A DNA stretch of 64,000 bases from Microbacterium hydrocarbonoxydans (GCF_900105205.1 NZ_FNSQ01000005.1:2790001-2854000); one strand, 5' to 3'; shown: positions 26,194 to 35,754, counted from the stretch's first letter. The notes: generated by a model from the sequence alone, not told the origin. Made by a program: numbers and translations.

Positions 26194-27357
26194 ATGACCG
26201 ACAAGACTGCGAAGACGCTGACCTCCTCGGGCTACTACGTGAGCCAGGAGGCTCCGATCCAGACCGACAACCCCATCGCGACGCCCACGAGCACCCCTCC
26301 CGACGTGCTGCGCTGCGCCTACATGGAGCTCGTCGTCACCGACCTGGCCGCCTCGCGGGTGTTCTATGTCGATGTCCTCGGCCTGTACGTCACGGAAGAG
26401 GACGACGAGGCGATCTACCTCCGCTCGACGGAGGAGTTCATCCACCACAACCTCGTGCTGCGCAAGGGGCCGATCGCCGCTGTCGCCGCGTTCTCCTACC
26501 GCGTGCGCTCGGCTGAGGATCTCGACCTCGCCGTGGCGTTCTACACCGAGCTCGGCTGCGACGTGCGCCGCAACCCGGAGGGCTTCGTCAAGGGCGTCGG
26601 CGACTCGGTGCGCGTGGTCGACCCGCTGGGCTTCCCCATCGAGTTCTTCCACCAGTCCGACCACGTCGAGCGCATGTCGTGGCGCTACGACCTGCACATC
26701 CCGGGCGAGCTCGTTCGACTCGACCACTTCAACCAGGTCACCCCCGACGTGCCCCGCGCCGTGAAGTTCATGCAGGATCTGGGGTTCCGCGTCACGGAGG
26801 ACATCCAGGACGATGAGGGCACCGTGTATGCGGCGTGGATGCGTCGCAAGCCCACCGTGCACGACACCGCGATGACCGGCGGCGACGGTCCGCGTATGCA
26901 CCACGTCTGCTTCGCGACGCACGAGAAGCACAACATCTTGGCGATCTGCGACAAGCTCGGAGCCCTCCGCCGCTCCGACGCGATCGAGCGGGGCCCGGGC
27001 CGTCACGGCGTCTCGAACGCGTTCTACCTCTACCTCCGCGACCCCGACGGTCACCGTGTCGAGGTCTACACGCAGGACTACTACACGGGCGACCCCGACA
27101 ACCCCGTCATCACCTGGGATGTGCACGACAACCAGCGCCGTGACTGGTGGGGCAACCCGGTCGTCCCGTCCTGGTACACCGAGGCCTCGCTCGTGCTCGA
27201 CCTCGACGGCAACCCGCAGCCCGTCGTCGCCCGCACCGACGACTCCGAGATGGCCGTCACGATCGGTGCCGACGGCTTCTCGTACACGCGACCCGGCGAC
27301 GACGAGGCCATGCCGGAATACAAGCAGGGCGAGTACAAGCTCGGCCACCAGCTCTGA
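26194..27357 (+). CDS. hpaD: Homoprotocatechuate 2,3-dioxygenase (extradiol, type I)
   Basis: The 387-residue protein has two repeated VOC modules. The metal ligands expected for this class are visible in the C-terminal half: H178 in RLDHFNQVT, H237 in RMHHVCFA and E290 in HRVEVYTQDY. Their spacing (59 and 53 residues) equals what I recall for the Brevibacterium fuscum enzyme (H155, H214, E267). It cleaves 3,4-dihydroxyphenylacetate next to the diol to give the muconic semialdehyde. The start at 26194 follows AAGGA. The N-terminal 35 residues precede the first VOC strand. Confidence 0.93.
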   Translation: MTDKTAKTLTSSGYYVSQEAPIQTDNPIATPTSTPPDVLRCAYMELVVTDLAASRVFYVDVLGLYVTEEDDEAIYLRSTEEFIHHNLVLRKGPIAAVAAFSYRVRSAEDLDLAVAFYTELGCDVRRNPEGFVKGVGDSVRVVDPLGFPIEFFHQSDHVERMSWRYDLHIPGELVRLDHFNQVTPDVPRAVKFMQDLGFRVTEDIQDDEGTVYAAWMRRKPTVHDTAMTGGDGPRMHHVCFATHEKHNILAICDKLGALRRSDAIERGPGRHGVSNAFYLYLRDPDGHRVEVYTQDYYTGDPDNPVITWDVHDNQRRDWWGNPVVPSWYTEASLVLDLDGNPQPVVARTDDSEMAVTIGADGFSYTRPGDDEAMPEYKQGEYKLGHQL

Positions 27358-27415
27358 CCGCCTCTTTCACAGGGTCGCACGCAGGTTCGCACGTTCGCAT
27401 ACAGAGGAGAGACGG

Positions 27416-28201
27416 ATGCTGTCAGCAGACATCGTCGCGCAGATCGCGGCGGAACTCGCCGAGGCCGACCGGACCCACGGGGTGATCCCTCGCATCACCG
27501 CGCGGTACCCCGAGGCCACGGTCGAGGACTCGTACGCGATCCAGGGCGTGTGGCGTGACTCGCAGATCGCCGCCGGGCGTCGACTGGTCGGGCGCAAGAT
27601 CGGACTCACGTCGAAGGCCATGCAGCAGGCGACGGGCATCACCGAGCCCGACTACGGCGTCATGTTCGACGACACCGTGTACGAGTCGGGGGCCGAGATC
27701 CCGGTCGATCACTTCTCGAACGTACGCATCGAGGTCGAGCTCGCATTCGTGCTCAAGCATCCGCTCGAAGGCCCTGACTGCACGCTGGAGGACGCGCTCG
27801 CCGCGATCGACTACGCCGTCCCCGCGCTCGAGGTGCTGAACTCGCACATCGAGCTCGAGGGGCGCACGATCGTCGACACGATCAGCGACAACGCCGCCTA
27901 CGGGGCCATGGTGCTGGGCACGGTGCGCAAGCGCCCCGACGAGATCGACCTGCGATGGGTGCCCGGTGTGCTCTCGCGCAACGGCGAGATCGAGGAGACC
28001 GGGGTCGCCGCCGGCGTGCTTGGCCATCCCGCCACCGGTGTCGCGTGGCTCGCGAACAAGTTCCACCAGCACGGCGCGCGTCTGGAGCCGGGCGAGATCA
28101 TCCTGGCAGGATCGTTCACACGCCCGATGTGGGTGTCGCGCGGCGACCAGGTGCTGTGCGACTACGGACCGATGGGAACGATCGAATGCCGCTTCATCTG
28201 A
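27416..28201 (+). CDS. hpaH: 2-oxo-hept-4-ene-1,7-dioate hydratase
   Basis: The 261-residue protein belongs to the MhpD/HpaH hydratase group of the FAH superfamily. It shows GRKIGLTSKAMQQATGI, DYGVMFDDTVY, the metal-binding RIEVELAFVLKHPL and ALEVLNSHIE. It adds water to the 2-oxo-heptenedioate formed after isomerisation and decarboxylation. GAGGAGAGAC precedes the ATG. A 58-bp gap separates it from hpaD. Its 3' end overlaps hpaI by 16 bases. Confidence 0.92.
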   Translation: MLSADIVAQIAAELAEADRTHGVIPRITARYPEATVEDSYAIQGVWRDSQIAAGRRLVGRKIGLTSKAMQQATGITEPDYGVMFDDTVYESGAEIPVDHFSNVRIEVELAFVLKHPLEGPDCTLEDALAAIDYAVPALEVLNSHIELEGRTIVDTISDNAAYGAMVLGTVRKRPDEIDLRWVPGVLSRNGEIEETGVAAGVLGHPATGVAWLANKFHQHGARLEPGEIILAGSFTRPMWVSRGDQVLCDYGPMGTIECRFI

Positions 28202-28989
28202 GACCGTCCCTCCGCGAGCAGCTCGCATCGGCCGACCGCCCGCTGATCGGGATGTGGGCGTGCTCCGGCAGCTCCCTCGTCACCGAGGTCGCCGCAGGCT
28301 CCGGCCTCGACTGGCTCCTCATCGACATGGAACACTCCGCGAACACGCTCGAGTCGACACTGGTGCAGCTGCAGGTGGTCGCCGGCTACCCGATCACCCC
28401 GGTCGTGCGCGTCCCGTCGAACGACACCGTGGCGATCAAGCAGGTGCTCGACCTGGGCGCGCAGAACCTCATCGTCCCGATGGTCTCGTCGGCCGAGGAG
28501 GCGCGCGCTGCGGTCGCCGCGACCCGCTACCCGCCAGAGGGCGTGCGCGGCGTCGGCAGCGCTCTCGCGCGCAGCGCCCGCTGGAACCGCGTCGACGGCT
28601 ACCTGCAGGACTCCGCGCGGCACACGTCTCTGACGGTTCAGATCGAGACCGCAGCCGGCGTGGAGGCTGCAGCCGAGATCGCTGCCGTCGACGGGGTGGA
28701 CGCCGTGTTCGTGGGCCCGTCCGACCTGTCGGCGTCGATGGGGCTGCTCGGTCAGCAGACGCATCCCGAGGTCGTCGCAGCGGTCGAGCGCGTCTTCGTC
28801 GCGGCGAAGGATTCCGGCACTCCGGTGGGTGTGAACGCCTTCGATCCCTCCGCCGCCGATGCGTACATCGCCGCGGGTGCGGACTTCGTGGCCGTCGGGG
28901 CCGACGTGGCGATGCTGGCACGCGCATCCGAGGCCCTGGCCGCCCGCTTCATCCCGGCATCCGACGACACGACCCGCGCCAGCTACTGA
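28186..28989 (+). CDS. hpaI: 4-hydroxy-2-oxo-heptane-1,7-dioate aldolase
   Basis: A 267-residue class II aldolase of the HpaI/HpcH family, which cleaves the hydratase product to pyruvate and succinate semialdehyde. WLLIDMEHSANT carries the metal-region glutamate-histidine pair. VQIETAAGVEAAAEIAAVDG holds the metal-binding glutamate, and VFVGPSDLSASMG holds the metal-binding aspartate. YPPEGVRGVGSALAR is a typical active-site loop. The start overlaps hpaH by 16 bases. It is the last recognisable gene of the hpa operon. Confidence 0.92.
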   Translation: MPLHLRPSLREQLASADRPLIGMWACSGSSLVTEVAAGSGLDWLLIDMEHSANTLESTLVQLQVVAGYPITPVVRVPSNDTVAIKQVLDLGAQNLIVPMVSSAEEARAAVAATRYPPEGVRGVGSALARSARWNRVDGYLQDSARHTSLTVQIETAAGVEAAAEIAAVDGVDAVFVGPSDLSASMGLLGQQTHPEVVAAVERVFVAAKDSGTPVGVNAFDPSAADAYIAAGADFVAVGADVAMLARASEALAARFIPASDDTTRASY

Positions 28990-29050
28990 CTCCTGCTGCC
29001 GCTGCCCTCGGGTGGCAGGATGGACGGATGCAGAGCAGCGAGCACCCGCG

Positions 29051-30297
29051 ATGATCCGCGCGCTCGCGGCTATGCAGGACCGAGGATTCCGCTGGTTCTT
29101 CCTCGCGCGTGCCATCACGCTCATCGCCGGCTCGATGTCGTCGATCGCGCTGGCCTTCGCCGTGCTCGAGATCGACAACGACGCGCGATCGCTGTCGATC
29201 GTGCTGGCGGCGTTCACGGTGAGCAACATCGTCTTCCTGCTGTTCGGCGGCGTGGTCGCCGATCGACTTCCTCGGGCCCTCATCATCCAGTCCTGCTACG
29301 TCATCGACATCCTGACGATCGGTGCGATGGCCGTACTGCTGTTCACCGGAGCGGCCACGGTTCCGCTGCTCGCGCTGCTGTCGGTCGTGAACGGTGCGTC
29401 CACCGCGTTCGTCCTCCCCGCCATGCAGGGGATCATCCCGCAGCTGACCTCCCCGAGCACCTGCAGCAGGCCAACGCGATGCTGTCGTTCGTGCGCTCCG
29501 CGACCACGATCGGCGGTCCCATCATCGCCGGCATCGTGGTCGCCACCGCCGGACCCGCCTGGGCCATGGTCGTGCAGGCGATCGGCTGGGTCATCGCGAT
29601 CCCGGTGCTGGCGATGGTCAGGCTTCCTCCGCCGGATCATGGCGGCGGAACCACGATGTTCCACGACCTCCGGGTCGGGTGGCGCGAGTTCTGGAGCCGC
29701 ACCTGGCTGTGGGTGATCGTGCTCGCCTTCATGGTGATGAATGCGATCCACATCGGGGCCTGGGGCGTGGTCGGCCCGTACATCGCCAAGAACGACGAGA
29801 GGCTGGGCATCGCCGGGTGGGGGTGGGTCGTCAGCGCCGAGGGCGTCGGCATCCTGCTGATGACCCTGATACTGCTGTGGTTCCCGCTGAAACGACCGCT
29901 GCGCTACGGGATGATCGGCATGGCCGCCTTCGCCATCCCGCTCACGGTGCTGGGCGTGCATCCCGCCGTCGTCCTGCTCGCCATCGCCGCGTTCCTGGCC
30001 GGTGCCGGAGCCGAGGTGTTCAGCACCGGATGGAACCTCGCGATGATGGAGAACATCCCCGGCGACAAGCTCTCGCGCGTCGCCAGCTACGACATGCTCG
30101 GCAGCTTCGTGGTGATGCCGATCGGGACGCTCGTCTACGGCTGGCTGCTCACGCACAGCGACGTCGAGACCGTGCTCGTCACCTCGGGGATCCTGTACGC
30201 CGTACTCGCCGCCGTGACGCTGTTGGTGCCGAGCGTCTGGCGGATGGGGCGACCGGTGGATGCGCTGACCGGCCGCACGGCGTTGGCGGATTCATAG
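29051..30297 (+). pseudogene. MFS transporter interrupted by a one-base frameshift
   Basis: Two overlapping frames together encode one multidrug-efflux-like MFS protein of about 415 residues. The first, from 29051, contains FGGVVADRLPRALII and ends its similarity at IIPQLTSP. The second continues with LQQANAMLSFVRSATT. The join lies in the run TCCCCG at 29450-29455: one more C would restore the common sequence LTSPEHLQQANAML. So a single base is missing, either as a real mutation or as a sequencing error in a homopolymer. A nine-codon reading frame at 29028-29054 precedes it and overlaps its start as ATGA. Confidence 0.8.
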
Positions 30298-30319
30298 CAA
30301 TCCGGGCGAGACTGTGGGC

Positions 30320-31042
30320 ATGACCTTCGCCGCGCTCCAGCCGCTCGCAGACCGTGCCGCACTGTTCTCCGCCCTCCGTCAGGACTCCCTCACGACCGCC
30401 CTCGAGGACCTCGGTGACAATCGATGGGATGCCGACATGGCTGCCGGCACGCTCACCTTCACGTCGAACGCCGACCCGTCCCGACAGCTCGTGACGCGTG
30501 CACACCTGGTGGCGACCATCGCCCCAGGACCCCGCTCACTGCTGTGGGCGTGGGCCCACCCGCAGGGCGATCCCGCCGGCGTGGCGGCCCAGTTGCGCGA
30601 CTACGGCCGCGAGCACGGGATCGCCGAGCTCAGCGAGACGGAGCTCCCCTTCCCCGCCGACGCCGCAGGCGACGCCGACTGGATCACCGCAGCAGCGCAC
30701 ACGGTCGGCGCCGTCGCCGTGGAGCTGACGGGCCGTGCGCCGTACTACCTGGCTCCGGTCGGCGGCGGCACGTACGCCGTGTTCCTGCTCGACGCGCCGC
30801 TGCCGCCACTCACGGTCGCGGCCGCCGCCATCGTCCTGCCGCGCATCCTCTCGACCGTCGCGCTGCCCGACGCGCGCACCTCGGTGTGGGATGCCGCGCG
30901 CCTCGCCGGCTGGAACCTCACCTGGACGGACGAGTCGTTCTCCGGCGCCACGGTGGCCGACAGCACCGGCACGGCGACCTTCCGGTTCGACGAGCGGGCG
31001 CGCATCACGAACATCGAGAGCAGTCTGCACCCGCAGGCCTGA
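30320..31042 (+). CDS. DUF6882-like hypothetical protein
   Basis: The 240-residue soluble protein begins AALQPLADRAALFSALRQ and contains LLWAWAHPQGDPAGVAAQLR, which recalls the WAW-containing segment of DUF6882 proteins. No signal peptide or membrane segment is visible and the function is unknown. GAGACT lies six bases before the ATG at 30320, matching the leaderless pattern; a GTG at 30314 would add two residues. It sits between the broken transporter gene and a small membrane protein gene on the same strand. Confidence 0.7.
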   Translation: MTFAALQPLADRAALFSALRQDSLTTALEDLGDNRWDADMAAGTLTFTSNADPSRQLVTRAHLVATIAPGPRSLLWAWAHPQGDPAGVAAQLRDYGREHGIAELSETELPFPADAAGDADWITAAAHTVGAVAVELTGRAPYYLAPVGGGTYAVFLLDAPLPPLTVAAAAIVLPRILSTVALPDARTSVWDAARLAGWNLTWTDESFSGATVADSTGTATFRFDERARITNIESSLHPQA

Positions 31043-31089
31043 CGCTCGGCGAGGTGCCGCAGCATCCGGGATTATGGGATTCTGGTCGC

Positions 31090-31653
31090 ATGAAGAACGC
31101 CATCGTCCGATTCGCCGCCCTGTACGTGTTCAACGTCGCGGTGCTGCTGCTCATCGGCCTGCTGTTCCCCGGCGTCTCCGTGGGATTCAACGCACTCTGG
31201 GCCGCTGTGATCCTCACGCTCGCCGCGCTCCTGGTGAAGCCGACGCTGACCGCGGCCTTCCGAAAGGCGGCAGCCAAGTCGGCGGCCGATCGCACGCGCC
31301 TCGGCGAGAAGGTCGTGCAGTACGTGTTGGTCTACCTGGTCGAGCTCATCATCTGGGTGCTCACCGTCTGGCTGACCGGGGTACGCGCATCCGGATTCTG
31401 GGATTTCGCCCTGCCCCCGCTCTTCCTGCTGTTCGTGTGGATGATCTACGACCAGGTCGACGACCGGCTCCAGGCGAAGGCCGGCGAACTCTACGACGCC
31501 GTGCAGGCGAGGGTCGGGCGAGGCGGGGCGAAGGGAACCACTCCCGGGGCATCGTCCGGGGCATCCGCCGCTCGGGACACGTCAGCCGCCCGCGACGAGT
31601 TGAACGACGGGCTCACGCCCGAGCAGCGGCGGATGCTCGACGAACTGGGCTGA
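31090..31653 (+). CDS. Small four-helix membrane protein
   Basis: The 187-residue protein has four predicted membrane helices, near residues 8-28, 32-53, 74-98 and 106-124 (for example VAVLLLIGLLFPG and LVELIIWVLTVWLTG). A polar, Ala/Gly-rich cytoplasmic tail ending LTPEQRRMLDELG follows. I do not recognise a characterised family; it is loosely reminiscent of phage-holin-like or YvlD-type proteins. No Shine-Dalgarno sequence is evident; GATTCT six bases before the ATG could be a weak leaderless -10. The stop codon falls in a GC-rich repeat patch. Confidence 0.75.
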   Translation: MKNAIVRFAALYVFNVAVLLLIGLLFPGVSVGFNALWAAVILTLAALLVKPTLTAAFRKAAAKSAADRTRLGEKVVQYVLVYLVELIIWVLTVWLTGVRASGFWDFALPPLFLLFVWMIYDQVDDRLQAKAGELYDAVQARVGRGGAKGTTPGASSGASAARDTSAARDELNDGLTPEQRRMLDELG

Positions 31654-31872
31654 CCACACCCCGTCCCGTCCCGTCCCGTCCCGCACACGTTGCCCCGTTC
31701 CGACCCGACCCATCCCGTCCCGTCTCGCACACCCGGCTGACCACACCCCGTCCCGATCCGCACACACTGTCCCGTTCCGCGCACGAAATGGGGCGAAAGG
31801 TGTGCAGACCGGGACAAGGTGTGCAGATCGGGACCGGATCCACCCGGGACAAGGTGTGCAGATCGGGACCGG
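31648..31872. repeat. GC-rich direct and inverted repeat patch
   Basis: The 3' end of the preceding gene and the gap before folD hold several short repeats. A 20-bp word starting GGCTGACCACACC occurs at 31648 and 31736. CCCGT is iterated four times at 31661-31682. A 27-bp unit starting GGGACAAGGTGTGCAG occurs at 31811-31837 and 31846-31872, with a partial copy at 31797. The first group is partly complementary to the second, so the region could fold into long hairpins. The folD gene ends 34 bp beyond; the patch may act as a terminator for both strands. Confidence 0.7.
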
Positions 31873-31905
31873 GACCGAGATCCACCCCGAACGGCCGGGA
31901 CCGGG

Positions 31906-32784
31906 TCAGACGAGTCGTTCGGCCGCCTCGACGACGTTGGTCATCAGCAGGGCGACGGTCATGGGCCCGACTCCGCCGGGATTCGGCGAGACCCAGCCGG
32001 CGACCTCGGCGACATCCGGATGCACGTCGCCGAATACCAGGTTCTTCCCGGACTCGGGATCGGCCTCGCGGGTGACGCCCACGTCGAGCACGGCGGCTCC
32101 CGGCTTGACGTCCTCGGCGCGGATGAGGTGCTTGACGCCCGCTGCCGCCACGATCACGTCGGCCTCGCGCAGGTAGCGCGGCATGTCGACGGTACCGGTG
32201 TGGGTCAGCGTGACGGTCGCGTTCAGGTCGCGCCGCGTGAGCAGCAGGCCGATGGAGCGGCCGATCGTGACACCGCGCCCGACGACCACGACATGCTTGC
32301 CCTTGAGGTCGTAGTCGTTGCGCAGCAGCAGCTCGATCACACCGCGCGGCGTGCAGGGCAACGGGGTATGGATCGGGCTGTTGACGTTGAGCACGAGCCG
32401 CCCGAGGTTGGTCGGGTGCAGGCCGTCTGCGTCCTTCGCCGGGTCGATCCGCTCGAGGATCGCGTCGGTGTCGATGTGCTTCGGCAGCGGCAGCTGGACG
32501 ATGTAGCCGTGGCAGTCCGGATCGGCGTTGAGCTCGTCGATCAACGCCTCGACGTCGGCCTGCGTGGCATCGGCCGGCAGCTCGCGCTGGATCGAGTTCA
32601 TCCCGATCGCCTCGGACTGACGGTGCTTCATCCCGACGTAGAGCTGGGATGCCGGGTCGGCGCCGACGAGCACCGTGGCGATCCCCGGCACGATGCCCTT
32701 CGCCTTCAGCGCGGCGACGCGCTCGGTCAGCTCGGCCTTGATCGCGGCCGACGCCGCCTTGCCGTCGAGGATCTTCGCGGTCAC
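31906..32784 (-). CDS. folD: Methylenetetrahydrofolate dehydrogenase/cyclohydrolase
   Basis: The 292-residue bifunctional enzyme interconverts methylene-, methenyl- and formyl-tetrahydrofolate. [14 protein letters not shown] carries the catalytic lysine region, [10 protein letters not shown] and [10 protein letters not shown] are conserved, and [17 protein letters not shown] binds NADP. The C-terminal [12 protein letters not shown] is typical. It lies directly downstream of glyA with a four-base overlap, so both genes share the upstream riboswitch and supply one-carbon units. Confidence 0.96.
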   Translation of the reverse strand: MTAKILDGKAASAAIKAELTERVAALKAKGIVPGIATVLVGADPASQLYVGMKHRQSEAIGMNSIQRELPADATQADVEALIDELNADPDCHGYIVQLPLPKHIDTDAILERIDPAKDADGLHPTNLGRLVLNVNSPIHTPLPCTPRGVIELLLRNDYDLKGKHVVVVGRGVTIGRSIGLLLTRRDLNATVTLTHTGTVDMPRYLREADVIVAAAGVKHLIRAEDVKPGAAVLDVGVTREADPESGKNLVFGDVHPDVAEVAGWVSPNPGGVGPMTVALLMTNVVEAAERLV

Positions 32785-34055
32785 TGCTGCAGGTCCGGGT
32801 AGAGCGGGAAGCCTGCGGCGAGCGCGTCGACACGGGCACGGAGCGCCTCGACGTCGGCGCCGGGGAGCAGGGCGAGCGCGATCACGTCGGCGACCTCGGT
32901 GAACTCGGCGTCGCCGAAGCCACGCGTCGCGAGTGCCGGCGTTCCGATGCGCAGACCCGAGGTGACCATCGGCGGACGCGGGTCGTTCGGCACCGCGTTG
33001 CGGTTCACGGTGATGTGGATGTCGTGCAGCAGGTCTTCAGCCTGCTTGCCGTCGATCTCGGCGTCGCGCAGGTCGACGAGCACCAGGTGCACGTCGGTGC
33101 CGCCGGAGCGCACGCCGATGCCGGCATCCTGCACGTCCTGCTGGGAGAGGCGCTCGGCGAGGATGGATGCTCCGCGCAGCGTCCGCTCCTGGCGCTCCTT
33201 GAACTCGGGGGTGCCGGCCAGCTTGAACGCGGTCGCCTTCGCGGCGATCACGTGCATGAGGGGGCCGCCCTGCTGTCCTGGGAAGACAGCCGTGTTGATC
33301 TTCTTGGCGAGGTCGGCGTCGTTCGTGAGGATGAAGCCCGAACGCGGGCCGCCGATCGTCTTGTGCACGGTCGAGGAGACGACGTGCGCGTGCGGCACCG
33401 GGTTCGGGTGCAGACCCGCAGCGACGAGACCGGCGAAGTGCGCCATGTCGACCCAGAGCAGCGCGCCCACCTCGTCGGCGATGGCACGGAACGCAGCGAA
33501 GTCGAGCGTGCGGGGGTAGGCCGACCAGCCGGCGATGATGACCTTGGGCTTGTGCTCGACCGCGAGGCGACGCACCTCGTCCATGTCGATCGTCGAGGTC
33601 TCGGGGTCAACGCCGTAGGCGACGATGTCGTAGAGGCGACCGGAGAAGTTGATCTTCATGCCGTGGGTCAGGTGGCCGCCCTGGTCGAGAGCGAGGCCGA
33701 GCAGCGTGTCTCCCGGGCGGGCGATCGCGTGCAGCACGGCGGCATTGGCGGATGCTCCCGAGTGCGGCTGAACGTTGGCGAACTCGGAGCCGAACAGGTC
33801 CTTGGCGCGCTGGATCGCGAGCTCTTCCGCGACGTCGACCTCTTCGCAGCCGCCGTAGTAGCGACGACCCGGGTAGCCCTCGGCGTACTTGTTCGTCAGC
33901 ACGGAGCCCTGCGACTGCAGCACCGACACCGGGACGAAGTTCTCGGAGGCGATCATCTCGAGGAACGTCTGCTGACGCTTCAGTTCGCGATCCAGGACCT
34001 GCGCGATCTCGGGATCGACCTCGGAGAGTGGGGCGTTGAAGTAACGGTCGGTCAT
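32781..34055 (-). CDS. glyA: Serine hydroxymethyltransferase
   Basis: A 424-residue PLP enzyme that converts serine and tetrahydrofolate to glycine and methylene-tetrahydrofolate. [30 protein letters not shown] and the PLP-lysine motif [13 protein letters not shown] are all present. The ATG at 34055 follows AGAGGAG by six bases; an upstream TTG at 34073 would include that ribosome-binding site and is rejected. A ZTP riboswitch lies in the leader. folD follows with a four-base overlap. Confidence 0.97.
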   Translation of the reverse strand: MTDRYFNAPLSEVDPEIAQVLDRELKRQQTFLEMIASENFVPVSVLQSQGSVLTNKYAEGYPGRRYYGGCEEVDVAEELAIQRAKDLFGSEFANVQPHSGASANAAVLHAIARPGDTLLGLALDQGGHLTHGMKINFSGRLYDIVAYGVDPETSTIDMDEVRRLAVEHKPKVIIAGWSAYPRTLDFAAFRAIADEVGALLWVDMAHFAGLVAAGLHPNPVPHAHVVSSTVHKTIGGPRSGFILTNDADLAKKINTAVFPGQQGGPLMHVIAAKATAFKLAGTPEFKERQERTLRGASILAERLSQQDVQDAGIGVRSGGTDVHLVLVDLRDAEIDGKQAEDLLHDIHITVNRNAVPNDPRPPMVTSGLRIGTPALATRGFGDAEFTEVADVIALALLPGADVEALRARVDALAAGFPLYPDLQQ

Positions 34056-34096
34056 GACTTGCTCCTCTGACAACGGATTCGAAGGGTGTACCTATC

Positions 34097-34169
34097 GGCC
34101 CAGGCGCGCGGTCGAAGTCCGTGGTCAGTCGCTCCCCGGTGGTAGTCCACCCAGACGCCAGTCGCGACG
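34097..34169 (-). ncRNA. ZTP (pfl) riboswitch upstream of glyA-folD
   Basis: On the minus strand the glyA leader contains the hallmarks of the ZTP/ZMP riboswitch in order. First comes GTCGCGACTGGCG, then the hairpin GGTGGACTACCACC, then GGGGAGCGAC closing the first stem by pairing with GTCGC. A linker follows, then CGCGCGCCTGGGCC, whose CGCC can form the pseudoknot with GGCG. ZTP riboswitches sense the purine intermediate ZTP/ZMP that builds up when 10-formyl-tetrahydrofolate is short, and they switch on folate-cycle genes. The glyA-folD target is the classic context. The expression platform between 34096 and the AGAGGAG is short, which suggests control of translation. Confidence 0.9.
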
Positions 34170-34175
34170 GTTACG

Positions 34176-34181
34176 AGCATA
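34176..34181 (-). promoter_or_regulatory. -10 element of the glyA-folD promoter
   Basis: TATGCT on the minus strand lies seven or eight bases before the first stem of the ZTP riboswitch, so transcription would begin at or just before the aptamer. No strong -35 is visible. The divergent GH20 promoter (TAGGTT at 34216-34221 on the plus strand) lies 35 bp away, so the two promoters share the same short interval. Confidence 0.55.
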
Positions 34182-34227
34182 GCGGATTTCCCTGTGCTCC
34201 CGACCGTCCGCAGGGTAGGTTTTGTTC

Positions 34228-35754
34228 ATGGTCCTTCCCCATTCACTGCCCCTCGTTCCCCTGCCCTCCTCGGCCATCGCCGGAGAGGGCCGGATGCCGG
34301 TCTCGGAAGCCACGCGCGTCAGCGGCGACGCTCGGCTGACGACTCACCTGATCGAGGCGGTCGCGCAGCGCAGCGGCATCCGCCTCTCGGCCTCCCCCGA
34401 CCAGCCGAGCCCTGACCGGTCGAGCGAGATCGCGCTGCGCCTCGACCCGTCGGTGGGCGGCCCGGAGAGCTACGCACTCACGATCGACGAGACGGTCGAC
34501 ATCGCCGGTGCCGACGAGGCCGGTCTCTTCTACGGCGTGCAGACGCTGCTGCAGCTGCTGCGCGAGGACGACGACGGATGGGGCCTGCTCCGCGCCGAGA
34601 TCTCCGACTCCCCGCGCTTCGGCCGACGCGGCGTGATGCTCGACGTGACCCGCCACTTCTTCGACGTCGACGAGGTGAAGAAGTTCATCGACAGCACGAG
34701 CGCACTGAAGTTCAACCACCTGCATCTGCACCTGAGCGACGACCAGGGCTGGCGCATCCAGATCGACTCGTGGCCGAAGCTCACCGAGCTCGCCTCATCG
34801 ACCGCGTCGCTCGGCGACCGCGGCGGTTTCTACACCAAAGACGACTACCGCGAGATCGTCGCGTACGCGGCCGAGAGGCACATGGTGGTGATCCCCGAGA
34901 TCGACCTGCCCGGGCACACGCACGCGATCGGCGTCGCCTACCCGGAGCTCGTCGAGGAACCCGTCATGAACGACGGTCTGCTCTCCGAATCGGCGCGTCT
35001 CGGCCAGCCGCTTCCGGTCGCCGGTGAGCCGTATCTCGGCTGGGGCGTGGGGCACTCCAGCGTCCGCATCCACGAGGAGCGTACCTACGAGTTCGTGCGG
35101 GATGTCGTCCGCGAACTCGCCGAGATGACTCCCGGCCCCTACATCCACATCGGCGGGGATGAGTCCCTCGGCACCCCGCAGGACGACTTCGACCTCTTCG
35201 TCGAGCGTGCGACGGCGATCGTCGTCGAGGAGGGCAAGATCCCGCTCGCCTGGCATGAGGTCGGTGCGGCGAAGGACATCGCCGAGGGCACGATCGGGCA
35301 GTACTGGGGCAAGACGACGCCGGAGGGCACGCACGCTGCAGAGGCCGCTCACTTCGTCGAGCGCGGTGGCGCGCTGATCATGTCGGCGGCAGACGTCGCC
35401 TACCTCGACATGAAGTACGACGCCGACTTCCCGCTCGGGCTCACCTGGGCCGGGGTCATCGATGTCCGCACGGCCTACGAGTGGGAGCCCACCTCGATCC
35501 TCGATGTCCCGGAGAGTGCGATCCTCGGGATCGAGGCCCCGCTGTGGAGCGAGACCACCCGCACCTTCGGCGAGGTCGAGCAGCTGGTCTTCCCCCGAGC
35601 GGCGGCGCAGGCCGAGATCGGCTGGTCGCCGCGCGAGGGGGCTGGACGCGAGTGGGTATCGTTCCGCGAGCGGCTCGGCTCCCTCGCTCCGCTGTGGAAG
35701 GCTGGTCGGGTCGACTTCCACCCCGCAGCAGAGATCCCCTGGAGCGAGCGATGA
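34228..35754 (+). CDS. Beta-N-acetylhexosaminidase, GH20
   Basis: The 508-residue enzyme has an N-terminal GH20b domain (residues 1-125) and a TIM-barrel catalytic domain. It contains FGRRGVMLDVTRHFF, HLHLSDDQGWRIQID and the catalytic pair D311-E312 in HIGGDES, which works by substrate-assisted catalysis on terminal GlcNAc. No signal peptide is seen, so it probably acts on imported chitooligosaccharides or muropeptide fragments. TAGGTT six bases before the ATG supports a leaderless start. nagA follows with a four-base overlap, so the released sugar feeds straight into deacetylation after phosphorylation. Confidence 0.93.
   Translation: MVLPHSLPLVPLPSSAIAGEGRMPVSEATRVSGDARLTTHLIEAVAQRSGIRLSASPDQPSPDRSSEIALRLDPSVGGPESYALTIDETVDIAGADEAGLFYGVQTLLQLLREDDDGWGLLRAEISDSPRFGRRGVMLDVTRHFFDVDEVKKFIDSTSALKFNHLHLHLSDDQGWRIQIDSWPKLTELASSTASLGDRGGFYTKDDYREIVAYAAERHMVVIPEIDLPGHTHAIGVAYPELVEEPVMNDGLLSESARLGQPLPVAGEPYLGWGVGHSSVRIHEERTYEFVRDVVRELAEMTPGPYIHIGGDESLGTPQDDFDLFVERATAIVVEEGKIPLAWHEVGAAKDIAEGTIGQYWGKTTPEGTHAAEAAHFVERGGALIMSAADVAYLDMKYDADFPLGLTWAGVIDVRTAYEWEPTSILDVPESAILGIEAPLWSETTRTFGEVEQLVFPRAAAQAEIGWSPREGAGREWVSFRERLGSLAPLWKAGRVDFHPAAEIPWSER

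Noticed and set aside
31648..31872. Repeat patch considered as a CRISPR or an attachment site
   Set aside because: The repeats are of unequal length, overlap a stop codon and have no regular spacers. No integrase or Cas gene is nearby.
32781..34055. glyA leader considered as a glycine or THF riboswitch
   Set aside because: The conserved elements match the ZTP class in order and spacing. The tandem glycine aptamer and THF motifs are not seen.
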